From NCBI GenBank assembly GCA_007117255.1, contig SKGU01000318.1, forward strand, positions 1 through 16,763: 16,763 nucleotides of DNA, in the 5' to 3' direction. The position numbers and the translations under genes were made by a program. Below, in pieces: positions 6,009-13,350 of this stretch (the stretch's first letter is position 1; every line of letters begins with the position of its first letter). The stretch comes from Natronohydrobacter sp. GTDB lineage: Bacteria; Pseudomonadota; Alphaproteobacteria; Rhodobacterales; Rhodobacteraceae. The notes beneath the pieces were generated by a model, which saw only the letters and a list, made by a program, of their open reading frames with translations, did not search any database and had not been told where the DNA came from.

Positions 6009-8252
6009 ATGAAGGATAGCAGGACTGAATATCCCGATCTGCAACGCCAGGCCCAAAATCGGACACTCACGAGTATGACAAGTAAAAACAACACAGCCGA
6101 CGACGAAATCGATCTCGGTCAGCTTTTGGGCAATATCTGGCGCGGTCGTGCCTGGATTGGCGCGGCGACAGCAGCCGGCATTGCAATAGGCGCATTTAAT
6201 ATTGCTAACACCAATCCAACATTCCAAGCCGACGCGATGCTGCAGCTTGAAGAAAAATCAGGCTCATTGGCCTTGCCCAGCAGCCTTTCGGCGATGGTCG
6301 ACAATGACCCACGCAGTGTTACGGAAATTGAAATTCTGCGGTCGCGTCTGGTCTTGGGACGTGCCATCGCGGATCAGAACCTTGACTGGCGCATCAGGCC
6401 AGACACAATGCCCATGGTTGGAACCATGTTCGCACGGTACCGCTTTCCAATTCTGGACGCGATCATTCCATCGCGTTTTGTGCGCCCCGGCGACAGAATC
6501 GAACTGGACAATCTGGTCGTACCCCCCAGAATGCTCAATCAGGAATTTGCGCTGATTGTCACAAGCAGCACAGAGTATCGCTTGGTTTTCAATGGCGGGC
6601 CACAGCTCGAAGGCACAGTTGGTCTGCCGACAACGGATCCGGAAACGGGATTTTCCATCACGCTTGCCAGTATCGAGGCCCCGGAAGGACGTCGTTTCTT
6701 CATTCGGCAGATAGATGAACGTCGGGCAATCAACGACTTGCGCAATCGACTATCTGTCAGCGAACGTGGTCGCGCCTCTGGTATCCTTGAAGTACGCCTG
6801 ACCGGTGAGAACCGGAATGATAACGCGCGTGCGCTTGGCGCAGTCATCCAAGCCTATCTGAACCAGAATATCTCGCGCAGTGCCGCCGAAGCCGATAGCA
6901 GCCTAGATTTCATCCGTGATCAGCTTCCGCAAGCCGAGCAGACACTGCGCACCGCAGAAGCGGCACTGAACGCGTTCCGGCAAGAACAGGTGACGATTGA
7001 CCTGTCGCTTGAGACACAGACGATCCTTGGGCAGGTAACGCGCATCGAGGGCGAACTGGCTGATCTTCAACGCCGTGAGGATGAACTTGCTCAGCGTTTC
7101 ACGCCGTCGCACCCAACCTACCGGCAACTTTTGGACGAACGCGCGCGTCTTGAAGCGCGCTTGGCGGCACTTCGTGAACAGGTTGGCGCCTTGCCCGAAA
7201 CACAACGGCAGATCCTGAACCTGACCCGTGAAGTCGAGCTGGCCCAAAGGATCTACACAGAATTACTGACCCGCGCACAAGAAGTCGAAGTCCTGCGCGC
7301 CAGCACCATCGGCAATGTCCGGATAGTTGACGCCGCAAGCGCATCGCCGCTGCCAGTGGCGCCTCGAAAAGCGCTGATTTTGGCGCTCAGCTTGGTGCTG
7401 GGGGCAATGGCAGGCATTGCGATCGTGCTGGTGCGCAACTGGATCCGCAAAGGTGTTCAGGGGGCGGACGAACTGGAACAGCTTGGATTGCCGGTCTTTG
7501 CAACCATCAATTACAGCAAGGAAGCCGATACAGAGGGGCGGCGCGGTGGCAGGATGCCCATTCTGGCGCTCGAAAGCACTGCCGACCTGACAGTCGAGGC
7601 CCTTCGATCCCTGCGAACCAGTCTGCATTTCGGCATGCTTGATGCTGGCACCCCTACCCTGTCCATCACATCGTCTCATCCCAGCGCGGGCAAAAGCTTT
7701 CTATCTGTCAACCTCGCGGCGGTGGCCGCACAAGCTGGACAACGCGTCTGTGTGATAGATGCTGACTTGCGCCGCGGGCAGTTGCGGCGCTATTTCGATC
7801 AGCCTCGCAATCTGCCCGGTCTTGCTGAAGTTCTGGCAGGCGATTTGCCTTTCGATCAGGCCGTAATCCAGGGGCCACATGAAAATCTGTTTTTCTTGCC
7901 GACAGGCCGCTATCCGCCCAACCCTTCAGAATTGCTGATGCGCGCCGAATTTTCCAAATTGGTCGAAATTTGTGCGCAACACTTTGATCTGACGATCTTT
8001 GACGCGCCCCCCGTGCTGGCTGTCACTGACCCTGTCATTCTGGCCCGAAACACTGGCGCAACCATATTTGTTGCGCGCCATGATCAAACCCCGCTAGGCG
8101 AAGTTGAAGCTGCGCAAAAGACCATGTCTGCCGCCGGATTGAAATTCTCTGGTGCAGTCCTGAACGGATTTGATCCCAAGAAGGCCAGTGGAAGATATGG
8201 TTATGGTTATGGATATGGATACCGTTACGAATACAAGCAGCGCCAGCAATGA
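6009..8252 (+). CDS. Wzc-like polysaccharide co-polymerase / BY-type tyrosine autokinase
   Basis: An inner-membrane protein that sets polymer length, couples synthesis to the Wza channel and autophosphorylates on tyrosine. Layout: short cytoplasmic lead; DEIDLGQLLGNIWRGR before the first membrane helix; a long periplasmic Wzz/GNVR region with coiled-coil-rich middle (~residues 280-400); GNVRIVDAASASPLPVAPRK before the second helix; then the kinase. Kinase motifs, numbered from 6009: Walker A SSHPSAGKS (Lys562), Walker A' VIDADLRRG (Asp584, Asp586), Walker B LTIFDAPP (Asp665). The C-terminus carries seven tyrosines alternating mostly with glycine (8195-8234), the autophosphorylation cluster. 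The ATG at 6009 has AGGGA nine bases upstream; the ATG at 6000 directly abuts that site and is less likely. It is the last gene of the cassette. Length (747) is close to Wzc (about 720). Confidence 0.93.
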   Translation: MKDSRTEYPDLQRQAQNRTLTSMTSKNNTADDEIDLGQLLGNIWRGRAWIGAATAAGIAIGAFNIANTNPTFQADAMLQLEEKSGSLALPSSLSAMVDNDPRSVTEIEILRSRLVLGRAIADQNLDWRIRPDTMPMVGTMFARYRFPILDAIIPSRFVRPGDRIELDNLVVPPRMLNQEFALIVTSSTEYRLVFNGGPQLEGTVGLPTTDPETGFSITLASIEAPEGRRFFIRQIDERRAINDLRNRLSVSERGRASGILEVRLTGENRNDNARALGAVIQAYLNQNISRSAAEADSSLDFIRDQLPQAEQTLRTAEAALNAFRQEQVTIDLSLETQTILGQVTRIEGELADLQRREDELAQRFTPSHPTYRQLLDERARLEARLAALREQVGALPETQRQILNLTREVELAQRIYTELLTRAQEVEVLRASTIGNVRIVDAASASPLPVAPRKALILALSLVLGAMAGIAIVLVRNWIRKGVQGADELEQLGLPVFATINYSKEADTEGRRGGRMPILALESTADLTVEALRSLRTSLHFGMLDAGTPTLSITSSHPSAGKSFLSVNLAAVAAQAGQRVCVIDADLRRGQLRRYFDQPRNLPGLAEVLAGDLPFDQAVIQGPHENLFFLPTGRYPPNPSELLMRAEFSKLVEICAQHFDLTIFDAPPVLAVTDPVILARNTGATIFVARHDQTPLGEVEAAQKTMSAAGLKFSGAVLNGFDPKKASGRYGYGYGYGYRYEYKQRQQ

Positions 8253-8325
8253 CCATTGGCGAGCGCAAATACAGAGGTAAAGTCCGCCGGAAAAATCCAA
8301 AGTTTCGCATCTGCATTCGCGTGCC

Positions 8326-8362
8326 TTGAACCAATTACCGCATTCTGTGCGATAAGGTTCAA
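8326..8362 (+). other. Two-tier stem-loop after the Wzc-like gene
   Basis: TTGAACC (8326-8332) pairs with GGTTCAA (8356-8362). Inside it CGCA (8339-8342) pairs with TGCG (8348-8351). It lies 74 bases after the last gene of the polysaccharide operon and before the convergent TetR gene. There is no U-run, so it is a weak candidate for an operon-end structure rather than a proven terminator. Confidence 0.3.
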
Positions 8363-8433
8363 CCGAAACGCTGCAACGCTATGCGCGCTCTTTACCAAAG
8401 CAGTCATTTCTGAAGTGACAAAAGGCCCTGCTG

Positions 8434-9051
8434 TCAACAATCGGGATCAAGAAAGCCCAGACCGCGCAAATATATCCCGATCCCGGTTTCCAGCAGATCC
8501 TCTGGCGTAAAGGGTCCCCGCGATCCCGGTGTGCCGCGTGCGTATAGTTCGACGATGCCATGGCTCATGGCGCTGACATGCGCAGCGAACATCTCGGTAG
8601 GTGGCCTGCGATCCGGTGGCAGGCGCTGAGACAGATCGGCTGCCGCACGCACCAGCACCTTGTTGGCCCGCGCTGACGCCGCCGCCAGGTCGCGTGTGGC
8701 ATTTGGTGCAACGCCTGATTCGAACATCGCAACATAATGGCCGGGATGCTTGCGCGCGAAGGCCAGATATGCGCGACCCACGGCCTCGAATGCCGCCAGG
8801 GGTGAAGGTTGGCCATCACGATAGGCAAATTCCAGAAGGTCGGCGAACAGATCAAATCCCTGACGCGCCATCTCGATGATCAAATCATCGCGGCCCGTGA
8901 AATGACGATAGGGCGCGGCAGCGGATACATCCGCCTGTTTGGCAGCCTCGGCCATGGTAAAGCCCTGCGGCCCTTTCGCAGCAATAAGCTCAAGCGCCGC
9001 ATCGATGAGCGCCTGTTTCAGATTGCCGTGATGATAGCCACGCTTGGCCAT
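8434..9051 (-). CDS. TetR/AcrR family transcriptional regulator with WHG-type C-terminal domain
   Basis: A 205-residue dimeric DNA-binding repressor. The N-terminal TetR helix-turn-helix spans residues ~10-56: LKQALIDAALELIAAKG, then FTMAEAAKQADVSAAAPYRH with the recognition helix, then F-T-G-R-D-D-L. The C-terminal half (residues ~85-190: PLAAFEAVGRAYLAFARKHPGHYVAMF and following) looks like the WHG/TetR_C_33 ligand domain. The ligand is unknown. A GGAGA lies ten bases before the ATG at 9049-9051. It is divergent from the SRP RNA gene; the shared 116-base interval holds repeated TTGCAA-like sites, including a 7-bp inverted repeat (9090-9096 / 9111-9117) that could be its operator. It converges on the polysaccharide operon and has no co-directional partner, so its target is not evident. 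Confidence 0.92.
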   Translation of the reverse strand: MAKRGYHHGNLKQALIDAALELIAAKGPQGFTMAEAAKQADVSAAAPYRHFTGRDDLIIEMARQGFDLFADLLEFAYRDGQPSPLAAFEAVGRAYLAFARKHPGHYVAMFESGVAPNATRDLAAASARANKVLVRAAADLSQRLPPDRRPPTEMFAAHVSAMSHGIVELYARGTPGSRGPFTPEDLLETGIGIYLRGLGFLDPDC

Positions 9052-9089
9052 TTGGTATGTGTCTCCGAGGGACTGTTGCCTGTCTAGGG

Positions 9090-9117
9090 GATTGCAACGC
9101 GATGGGAAACTGCAATC
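9090..9117. promoter_or_regulatory. Inverted repeat GATTGCA / TGCAATC, candidate TetR operator
   Basis: GATTGCA (9090-9096) and TGCAATC (9111-9117) are exact inverted complements with centres 21 bases (two helical turns) apart. They lie between the TetR start and the ffs promoter. TetR-family genes often have their own operator in the divergent promoter region, so autoregulation is a reasonable inference. Confidence 0.35.
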
Positions 9118-9131
9118 ACACAGGAGCCCGC

Positions 9132-9160
9132 TTGCAATGCGCGCGCGAAACGCCTAAGTG
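9132..9160 (+). promoter_or_regulatory. Promoter of the SRP RNA gene
   Basis: -35 TTGCAA (9132-9137), a 17-base spacer, and -10 position TAAGTG (9155-9160), which would start transcription at about 9166-9168, exactly where the SRP RNA stem begins. The -10 matches the consensus poorly. The fit of position and the shared -35 with the DAHP synthase promoter are the support. Confidence 0.5.
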
Positions 9161-9167
9161 CAACATC

Positions 9168-9261
9168 GAGAGGCTGGCGCGGGCAGACACTTTGCCAACC
9201 CGGTCAGGTCCGGAAGGAAGCAGCCGCAGCATTTTCTGTCTGGGTCGCTGTCCAGTCTCTC
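9168..9261 (+). ncRNA. ffs: Signal recognition particle RNA, small bacterial type (4.5S RNA)
   Basis: Contains the almost invariant SRP domain IV sequence (9202-9225), including GGTCAGGTCC, GGAAGGAAGCAGCC and the GGAA tetraloop that binds Ffh. The ends close into a ten-pair stem: 9168-9177 with 9252-9261, one pair G-U. A further five-pair helix is formed by CAGAC (9184-9188) and GTCTG (9238-9242). The length of about 94-100 bases is right for the short type without an Alu domain. The RNA joins Ffh to target ribosomes making membrane and secreted proteins to FtsY. Exact ends may differ by a few bases. The gene runs convergently into the cytochrome c gene, only 12 bases away, with no obvious hairpin terminator. 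Confidence 0.95.
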
Positions 9262-9273
9262 ACCTGCTCCCCC

Positions 9274-9678
9274 TTAATTTGACAGCCCCTGTAGCCATGT
9301 GAACAATTCGCGCGCGCCCCTGCGCAATTCCACATGCATGCCGCTTTGTGCGTCCGGGTTACCTGTCACGCTGCGCAGAAACTGGTCCGGGCTGGAGAGG
9401 TAGGCCACGAAATTGTCCTCGCTCCAACGCGCGCCTGTTGCCCCGGCGGCGCGAAGATCATCAGAGTAGAACCGAAACCCGGACTCAGCGGCCAAAGGCC
9501 GGTTGGCGATCCCGAAAAGATTCGGTCCGCTGCGCCCACCGCGTGCCAGAACAGTGCCATCAGGTGCTTCGACCGCATGGCAAGTGCGGCAATCCCGCCA
9601 GCGCGCCTCGTCCGACAGCGCTTGTCCAGGTCCAATCGCAAGACCCAACACTGTGGCAAATGCAAAGCCTCGTTTCAT
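9274..9678 (-). CDS. Small secreted class I c-type cytochrome
   Basis: A 134-residue periplasmic electron carrier. A Sec signal peptide runs from MKRGFAFATVLGLAIG to about Ala20. The single haem site CRTCH is at residues 30-34, GPNLFGI at 51-57 is the conserved cytochrome c/c2 stretch, and Met114 (QSGMHVEL) is the likely sixth ligand. The mature part is about 110 residues. Redox partners cannot be told from the sequence. It lies 96 bases downstream of the ABC permease gene in the same direction, but it has its own candidate promoter (9708-9736) overlapped by a strong dyad, so it may be separately regulated. Its stop codon is 12 bases from the end of the convergent SRP RNA. Confidence 0.88.
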   Translation of the reverse strand: MKRGFAFATVLGLAIGPGQALSDEARWRDCRTCHAVEAPDGTVLARGGRSGPNLFGIANRPLAAESGFRFYSDDLRAAGATGARWSEDNFVAYLSSPDQFLRSVTGNPDAQSGMHVELRRGARELFTWLQGLSN

Positions 9679-9697
9679 GCTGTCCGCCTTTTCTCTG

Positions 9698-9736
9698 AAT
9701 TTTCCGTGATATACGCGGAAAATTGCGCAACAACAA
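9698..9736 (-). promoter_or_regulatory. Cytochrome c gene promoter overlapped by a perfect dyad
   Basis: On the minus strand, TTGTTG (9731-9736), a 17-base spacer and TATATC (9708-9713) form a plausible promoter. A perfect 9-bp inverted repeat, AATTTTCCG (9698-9706) and CGGAAAATT (9716-9724), with a 9-base spacer, covers the -10 region. A protein bound here would block initiation. The protein is not known; no local regulator is adjacent. Confidence 0.45.
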
Positions 9737-9774
9737 CGTCAGCGTGGTCACGAGTGCGGCACTGTCTCCGATGG

Positions 9775-10590
9775 TTACGGCTTCAGGCGATACCCGCTGC
9801 GCAACCAGACCCAGCACAGGCTGCATATGGCCAGTGTAGACCCAATCACGACCACGAGACCCAGCACGGGCGAGGCATCAGACGCCCCGATCATCCCAAA
9901 GCGCGCCCCGTCGATCAGATAGAATACCGGGTTCAAGCGGCTGAGGATTTCAAGCACAGGCGGCAATGTGGCGATGGAATAGAAGGTGCCTGACAGGAAA
10001 GACAGCGGCACCACGATGAAATTCGTGATCGCTGCAATCTGGTCAAACTTGTTCGAGATGATCCCCGCAGCGATACCCAAAGCCCCCAGAAATGCCGCGC
10101 CCAGTGTCAGAAAGACGAGCAGCCACAGCGGATGCGCAATCCCCTGCCCCAGAGCCAGCACCAATGCCAGCGCGATCACAGCGCCCACCAGCAGCCCACG
10201 CACAACCCCGCCCGCAAGATAGCCAAGCAGAATTTCCGTAGGTGATAGTGGCGGCATCAGCGTGTCCACGATATTGCCCTGCACCTTGGCAATGACAATC
10301 GACGAGGATGTGTTGGCAAAACTGTTCTGAATCACGGTCATCATCAGAATGCCCGGTGCCAGAAATGCAATGAAGGGCACACCCAGAACCTCGCCGCGTG
10401 CTGGTCCGATGGCCAGCGAGAACACGGCCAGAAACAGCCCCGCCGTCACCAGAGGGGCCGCCAGCGTTTGCGTCCATACGACCAGAAAACGCCTGATCTC
10501 GCGGTCTGCCAGTGCGGCAAGCCCAAGCCAGTTCACGCGCCCAAATCGGCGCGCACCCATCTCGAAACCTGTTTCAGGTCGTGATGTCAT
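9775..10590 (-). CDS. ABC-2 type transporter permease (orphan)
   Basis: A 271-residue inner-membrane protein with about six membrane segments. After a cytoplasmic lead, WLGLAALADREIRRFLVVW runs into the first helix. The rest reads as an ABC2_membrane permease: FLAPGILMMTVIQNSFANTS, VQGNIVDTLMPPLSPTEILL (the cytoplasmic coupling loop), FIVVPLSFLSGTFYSIATLP, and RLNPVFYLIDGARFG. This is the NodJ/YhhJ-like exporter class, used for drugs, lipids or polysaccharides; the substrate is unknown. GGAG lies seven bases before the ATG. No ATP-binding partner is adjacent on either side, so the ATPase must be encoded elsewhere. Divergent from gcrA across 145 bases. Confidence 0.9.
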   Translation of the reverse strand: MTSRPETGFEMGARRFGRVNWLGLAALADREIRRFLVVWTQTLAAPLVTAGLFLAVFSLAIGPARGEVLGVPFIAFLAPGILMMTVIQNSFANTSSSIVIAKVQGNIVDTLMPPLSPTEILLGYLAGGVVRGLLVGAVIALALVLALGQGIAHPLWLLVFLTLGAAFLGALGIAAGIISNKFDQIAAITNFIVVPLSFLSGTFYSIATLPPVLEILSRLNPVFYLIDGARFGMIGASDASPVLGLVVVIGSTLAICSLCWVWLRSGYRLKP

Positions 10591-10735
10591 GTCTTATCTC
10601 CAGTCTCTGCCGGGTTTTGGGCGGTTTCCTGCCCTTCGGCGATTGTATTTGGCTGCGTTGGCATGTATTCCATCTTCTCGCCCGTTTCCATGGGCCTTGA
10701 ATTTGCGAACCCCCCGCCGCAGCCGGAGTTGCACC

Positions 10736-11374
10736 ATGTCCTGGACCGATGAGCGCGTCGAATTGCTCAAGAAAATGTGGAACGAGGGGCACTCTGCCTC
10801 GCAGATCGCCAAGGAATTGGGCGGCGTGACACGCAATGCCGTCATTGGCAAAGTGCATCGTCTGGGTCTGTCGAACCGCAATGGACCTGAGACCGATGCA
10901 ACTGCCGATCCCAAGCCCAAGGCTGTAGCAGAGCCCCCAAAAGCAGCGCCAGAGCCAGCCCCGGAGCCCGTGATCGAGACACCGCCGGCGGCACCTGTTG
11001 TCGATCTGGCTCAGGCCAAGGCAGAACGTGCCTCGCAAGCACGAGAAGCCGCGCAACCTGAGCCAGAGGCAGAAGAACCACAGGTCTACACGCCGCGTCC
11101 GATCATCCCGGCTGGCCAGCCGCTGCCCCCACAGCCATCTGCAAATGAAATCGACCCTGAAGCCCTGGCGACAGTGCGCGAAGTCGAAAAGGCCGCGCGC
11201 AAACTGACGCTTCTGGAACTGACCGAGCGGACCTGCAAATGGCCCATCGGCGACCCGGCGACCAGTGATTTCTGGTTTTGCGGTCTGCCTGTGAAGCCTG
11301 GCAAACCCTATTGCGAAGCGCATGTCGCAGTCGCATTCCAGCCCATGAGCACCCGGCGTGATCGTAAACGCTAG
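10736..11374 (+). CDS. gcrA: GcrA cell-cycle regulator
   Basis: A sigma-70-associated transcription factor of Alphaproteobacteria. In Caulobacter it works with CcrM methylation (GANTC) to drive S-phase genes. The N-terminal DNA-binding helix-turn-helix (residues 1-~50) starts MSWTDERVELLKKMWNEG and continues SQIAKELGGVTRNAVIGKVH, RLGLSNR. Residues ~55-150 are a Pro/Ala/Glu-rich linker. The C-terminal sigma-interacting part has the conserved CKWPIGDP, FWFCGLPV and PYCEAHVAVAFQP with its Cys/His residues. The 212-residue length is somewhat above the Caulobacter protein (about 170), mainly from the linker. The start at 10736 has a GGAG nearby. An upstream frame back to 10349 overlaps the ABC permease and is not part of this protein. 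No GANTC site occurs in the 145-base promoter interval. Confidence 0.95.
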   Translation: MSWTDERVELLKKMWNEGHSASQIAKELGGVTRNAVIGKVHRLGLSNRNGPETDATADPKPKAVAEPPKAAPEPAPEPVIETPPAAPVVDLAQAKAERASQAREAAQPEPEAEEPQVYTPRPIIPAGQPLPPQPSANEIDPEALATVREVEKAARKLTLLELTERTCKWPIGDPATSDFWFCGLPVKPGKPYCEAHVAVAFQPMSTRRDRKR

Positions 11375-11455
11375 ACACACGCGTCACGGCGATTGACCCC
11401 CTGTGCAAGGGCCACTACCACTATGCGCGACTGCCCCTTGCGCATAGGACAAACA

Positions 11456-13267
11456 ATGTTTCAGAGCTTTGCTGCGACCACCCGGCCACAGGACGGACCG
11501 CCCCGGTTGGCGCGGCTGCGCGCGGCGCTGTCAGATATCGGGGTGGATGGCTATCTGCTGCCCCGTTCTGACGCGCATATGGGCGAGTATGTCGCCAGTT
11601 GTGATGAACGGCTGGCCTGGCTGACGGGGTTTACAGGCTCTGCCGGGTTTTGCATCGTGTTGCCTGACACAGCGGGGCTGTTCGTCGATGGCCGCTATCG
11701 GGTGCAGGCGCGCGCACAAGCGGCCGAGGATTTCACAATCGTGAACTGGCCCGAAACCCGCCCCGCCGAATGGTTGCGCACAGCTTGCCCCGACGGCGGA
11801 ACAATCGGGTTTGACCCATGGCTGCACACGCCTGATGAAATTGAGACCATAGAACGTGACCTGAAAGGCAGCCAGATCAGGCTTTCGCCCCTCGACAACC
11901 AGATTGATCCGCTCTGGTCAGATCGCCCGCCCGCGCCGATGTCGCCTGCGCGCCCCTATCCTGAGACACTCGCGGGCCGGTCCTCGACCGAGAAACGTAC
12001 CCTCATCGCCACGGCGCTGCGCGAGAACGATCAAAGCGCCTGTATCCTGACCCAGCCAGACAGCATTTGCTGGCTTCTCAACATTCGTGGCAGCGACCTG
12101 CCCCGCCTTCCGGTGATGCAGGCTTTCGCCATCATGCATGACGACGGGCGTGTCGATCTGTTCACGCATCCTGAAAAATGTACAGATCTGGTTTTCGATG
12201 AAGGCGTGTCCCTGCGCCCTTCGGAGGCTTTTGAACCGGCCTTGCGCACCCTGAGCGGTGTGGTGCGGCTGGACAAGGCAAGTGTCCCGCTCCGCATTGT
12301 GAACCTGTTGCAGGAAGCGGCGATTTCCACAACCTTCATGCAAGACCCTTGCCTGATGCCCAAGGCGCGCAAGACCGAAGCCGAACTGGCAGGCGCACGC
12401 GCGGCACATTTGCGTGACGGTGCTGCGATGGTAGAATTCCTGTGCTGGCTGGATGGGCAGGCTGATGCCCTGCTGGCCGATCCGGCGCACGAGCTGACCG
12501 AAATTGACATCGCCCGCCATCTCGAAGCCTGCCGCGCCGCCACAGGTGCTTTGCAAGACCTGAGCTTTGACACGATTTCAGGCTCTGGCCCCAACGGGGC
12601 CATCGTGCATTACCGCGTGACCGAAGACAGCAACCGCCGTCTTCTGCCGGGTGATCTGATGTTGGTCGATTCTGGCGGGCAATATCTGGATGGCACCACG
12701 GATATCACCCGCACAATTGCCATCGGCCCTGTCGGCACGCTGGAGGCGCAGTGTTTCACCGCAGTGCTCAAAGGCATGATCGCGATTTCTCGCACGCGCT
12801 TTCCGCGCGGTGTGGCGGGAAGCCATCTCGATGCCCTGGCGCGCTATCCGCTATGGATGATGGGCCGCGATTATGACCACGGCACAGGGCATGGCGTGGG
12901 GGCGTTCCTGTCGGTGCATGAAGGACCACAACGCTTGTCGCGCCTGTCGACGGTGCCACTGGCTGAGGGGATGATCCTGTCCAACGAGCCGGGTTATTAC
13001 CGCGAAGGGGCGTTCGGAATCCGACTGGAAAACCTGATCGCAGTGCGCAAGGGCGTGCCGCCAGAAGGCGGCGATGCGCGCGAATGGCTGGATTTCGAGA
13101 CGCTGACACTCGCGCCGATTGATCGCCGCCTGGTGCTGGCTCAGGAAATGAGCGCGGATGAACGGGCATGGCTGGACAATTACCATGATCGCGTATGCAC
13201 TTTACTGCGCCCCTTGGTCAGCGACAGCGCTGCACGATGGCTTGACGCCGCCTGCCAGCCACTGTGA
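11456..13267 (+). CDS. Xaa-Pro aminopeptidase, M24B family
   Basis: A cytoplasmic metallopeptidase removing N-terminal residues that precede proline. The 603 residues match the long, three-domain aminopeptidase P type (human XPNPEP1-like) rather than the 440-residue E. coli PepP. The creatinase-like N domain (residues ~15-135) starts LARLRAALSDIGVDGYLLPR. The pita-bread catalytic domain carries all metal ligands: Asp405 and Asp416 (VDSGG...TTDIT), His479 (GTGHGVG), Glu511 (NEPGYY) and Glu525 (RLENL), plus His475 and the VHEGP histidine. The spacing agrees with the human enzyme. The C-terminal ~65 residues form the extra segment of this class. The ATG at 11456 was preferred to the in-frame 11393 start because the domain begins just after it and AGGAC precedes it. 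Confidence 0.93.
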   Translation: MFQSFAATTRPQDGPPRLARLRAALSDIGVDGYLLPRSDAHMGEYVASCDERLAWLTGFTGSAGFCIVLPDTAGLFVDGRYRVQARAQAAEDFTIVNWPETRPAEWLRTACPDGGTIGFDPWLHTPDEIETIERDLKGSQIRLSPLDNQIDPLWSDRPPAPMSPARPYPETLAGRSSTEKRTLIATALRENDQSACILTQPDSICWLLNIRGSDLPRLPVMQAFAIMHDDGRVDLFTHPEKCTDLVFDEGVSLRPSEAFEPALRTLSGVVRLDKASVPLRIVNLLQEAAISTTFMQDPCLMPKARKTEAELAGARAAHLRDGAAMVEFLCWLDGQADALLADPAHELTEIDIARHLEACRAATGALQDLSFDTISGSGPNGAIVHYRVTEDSNRRLLPGDLMLVDSGGQYLDGTTDITRTIAIGPVGTLEAQCFTAVLKGMIAISRTRFPRGVAGSHLDALARYPLWMMGRDYDHGTGHGVGAFLSVHEGPQRLSRLSTVPLAEGMILSNEPGYYREGAFGIRLENLIAVRKGVPPEGGDAREWLDFETLTLAPIDRRLVLAQEMSADERAWLDNYHDRVCTLLRPLVSDSAARWLDAACQPL

Positions 13268-13268
13268 C

Positions 13269-13297
13269 AAGGCGTGCGCATTTGCGCGCTTTGCCTT
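13269..13297 (+). other. Hairpin after the aminopeptidase gene
   Basis: GTGCGC (13274-13279) pairs with GCGCGC (13284-13289) across an ATTT loop. AAGGC (13269-13273) pairs with GCCTT (13293-13297) past a three-base bulge. It begins two bases after the stop. Without a U-run it is more likely an mRNA 3' stabiliser or weak terminator than a strong one. Confidence 0.35.
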
Positions 13298-13350
13298 CCG
13301 GACTAAAACCTGCATAACGACAGGCATACCAAAGATGAGAGGACAGCAAG

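Noticed and set aside
8256..8510. Small plus-strand frame after the Wzc-like gene
   Set aside because: No ribosome site; it runs into the antisense of the TetR C-terminus and has no recognisable features.
10349..10735. N-terminal extension of GcrA
   Set aside because: It overlaps the divergent ABC permease gene and is Ser/Arg-rich; the family start MSWTDERV with a ribosome site is at 10736.
10574..11380. 268-codon minus-strand frame over gcrA
   Set aside because: Low-complexity Leu/Arg/Cys-rich mirror of the GcrA linker; GcrA is unmistakable on the other strand.
11918..12556. 212-codon minus-strand frame inside the aminopeptidase gene
   Set aside because: Antisense shadow without motifs, wholly inside a gene whose catalytic residues are intact.
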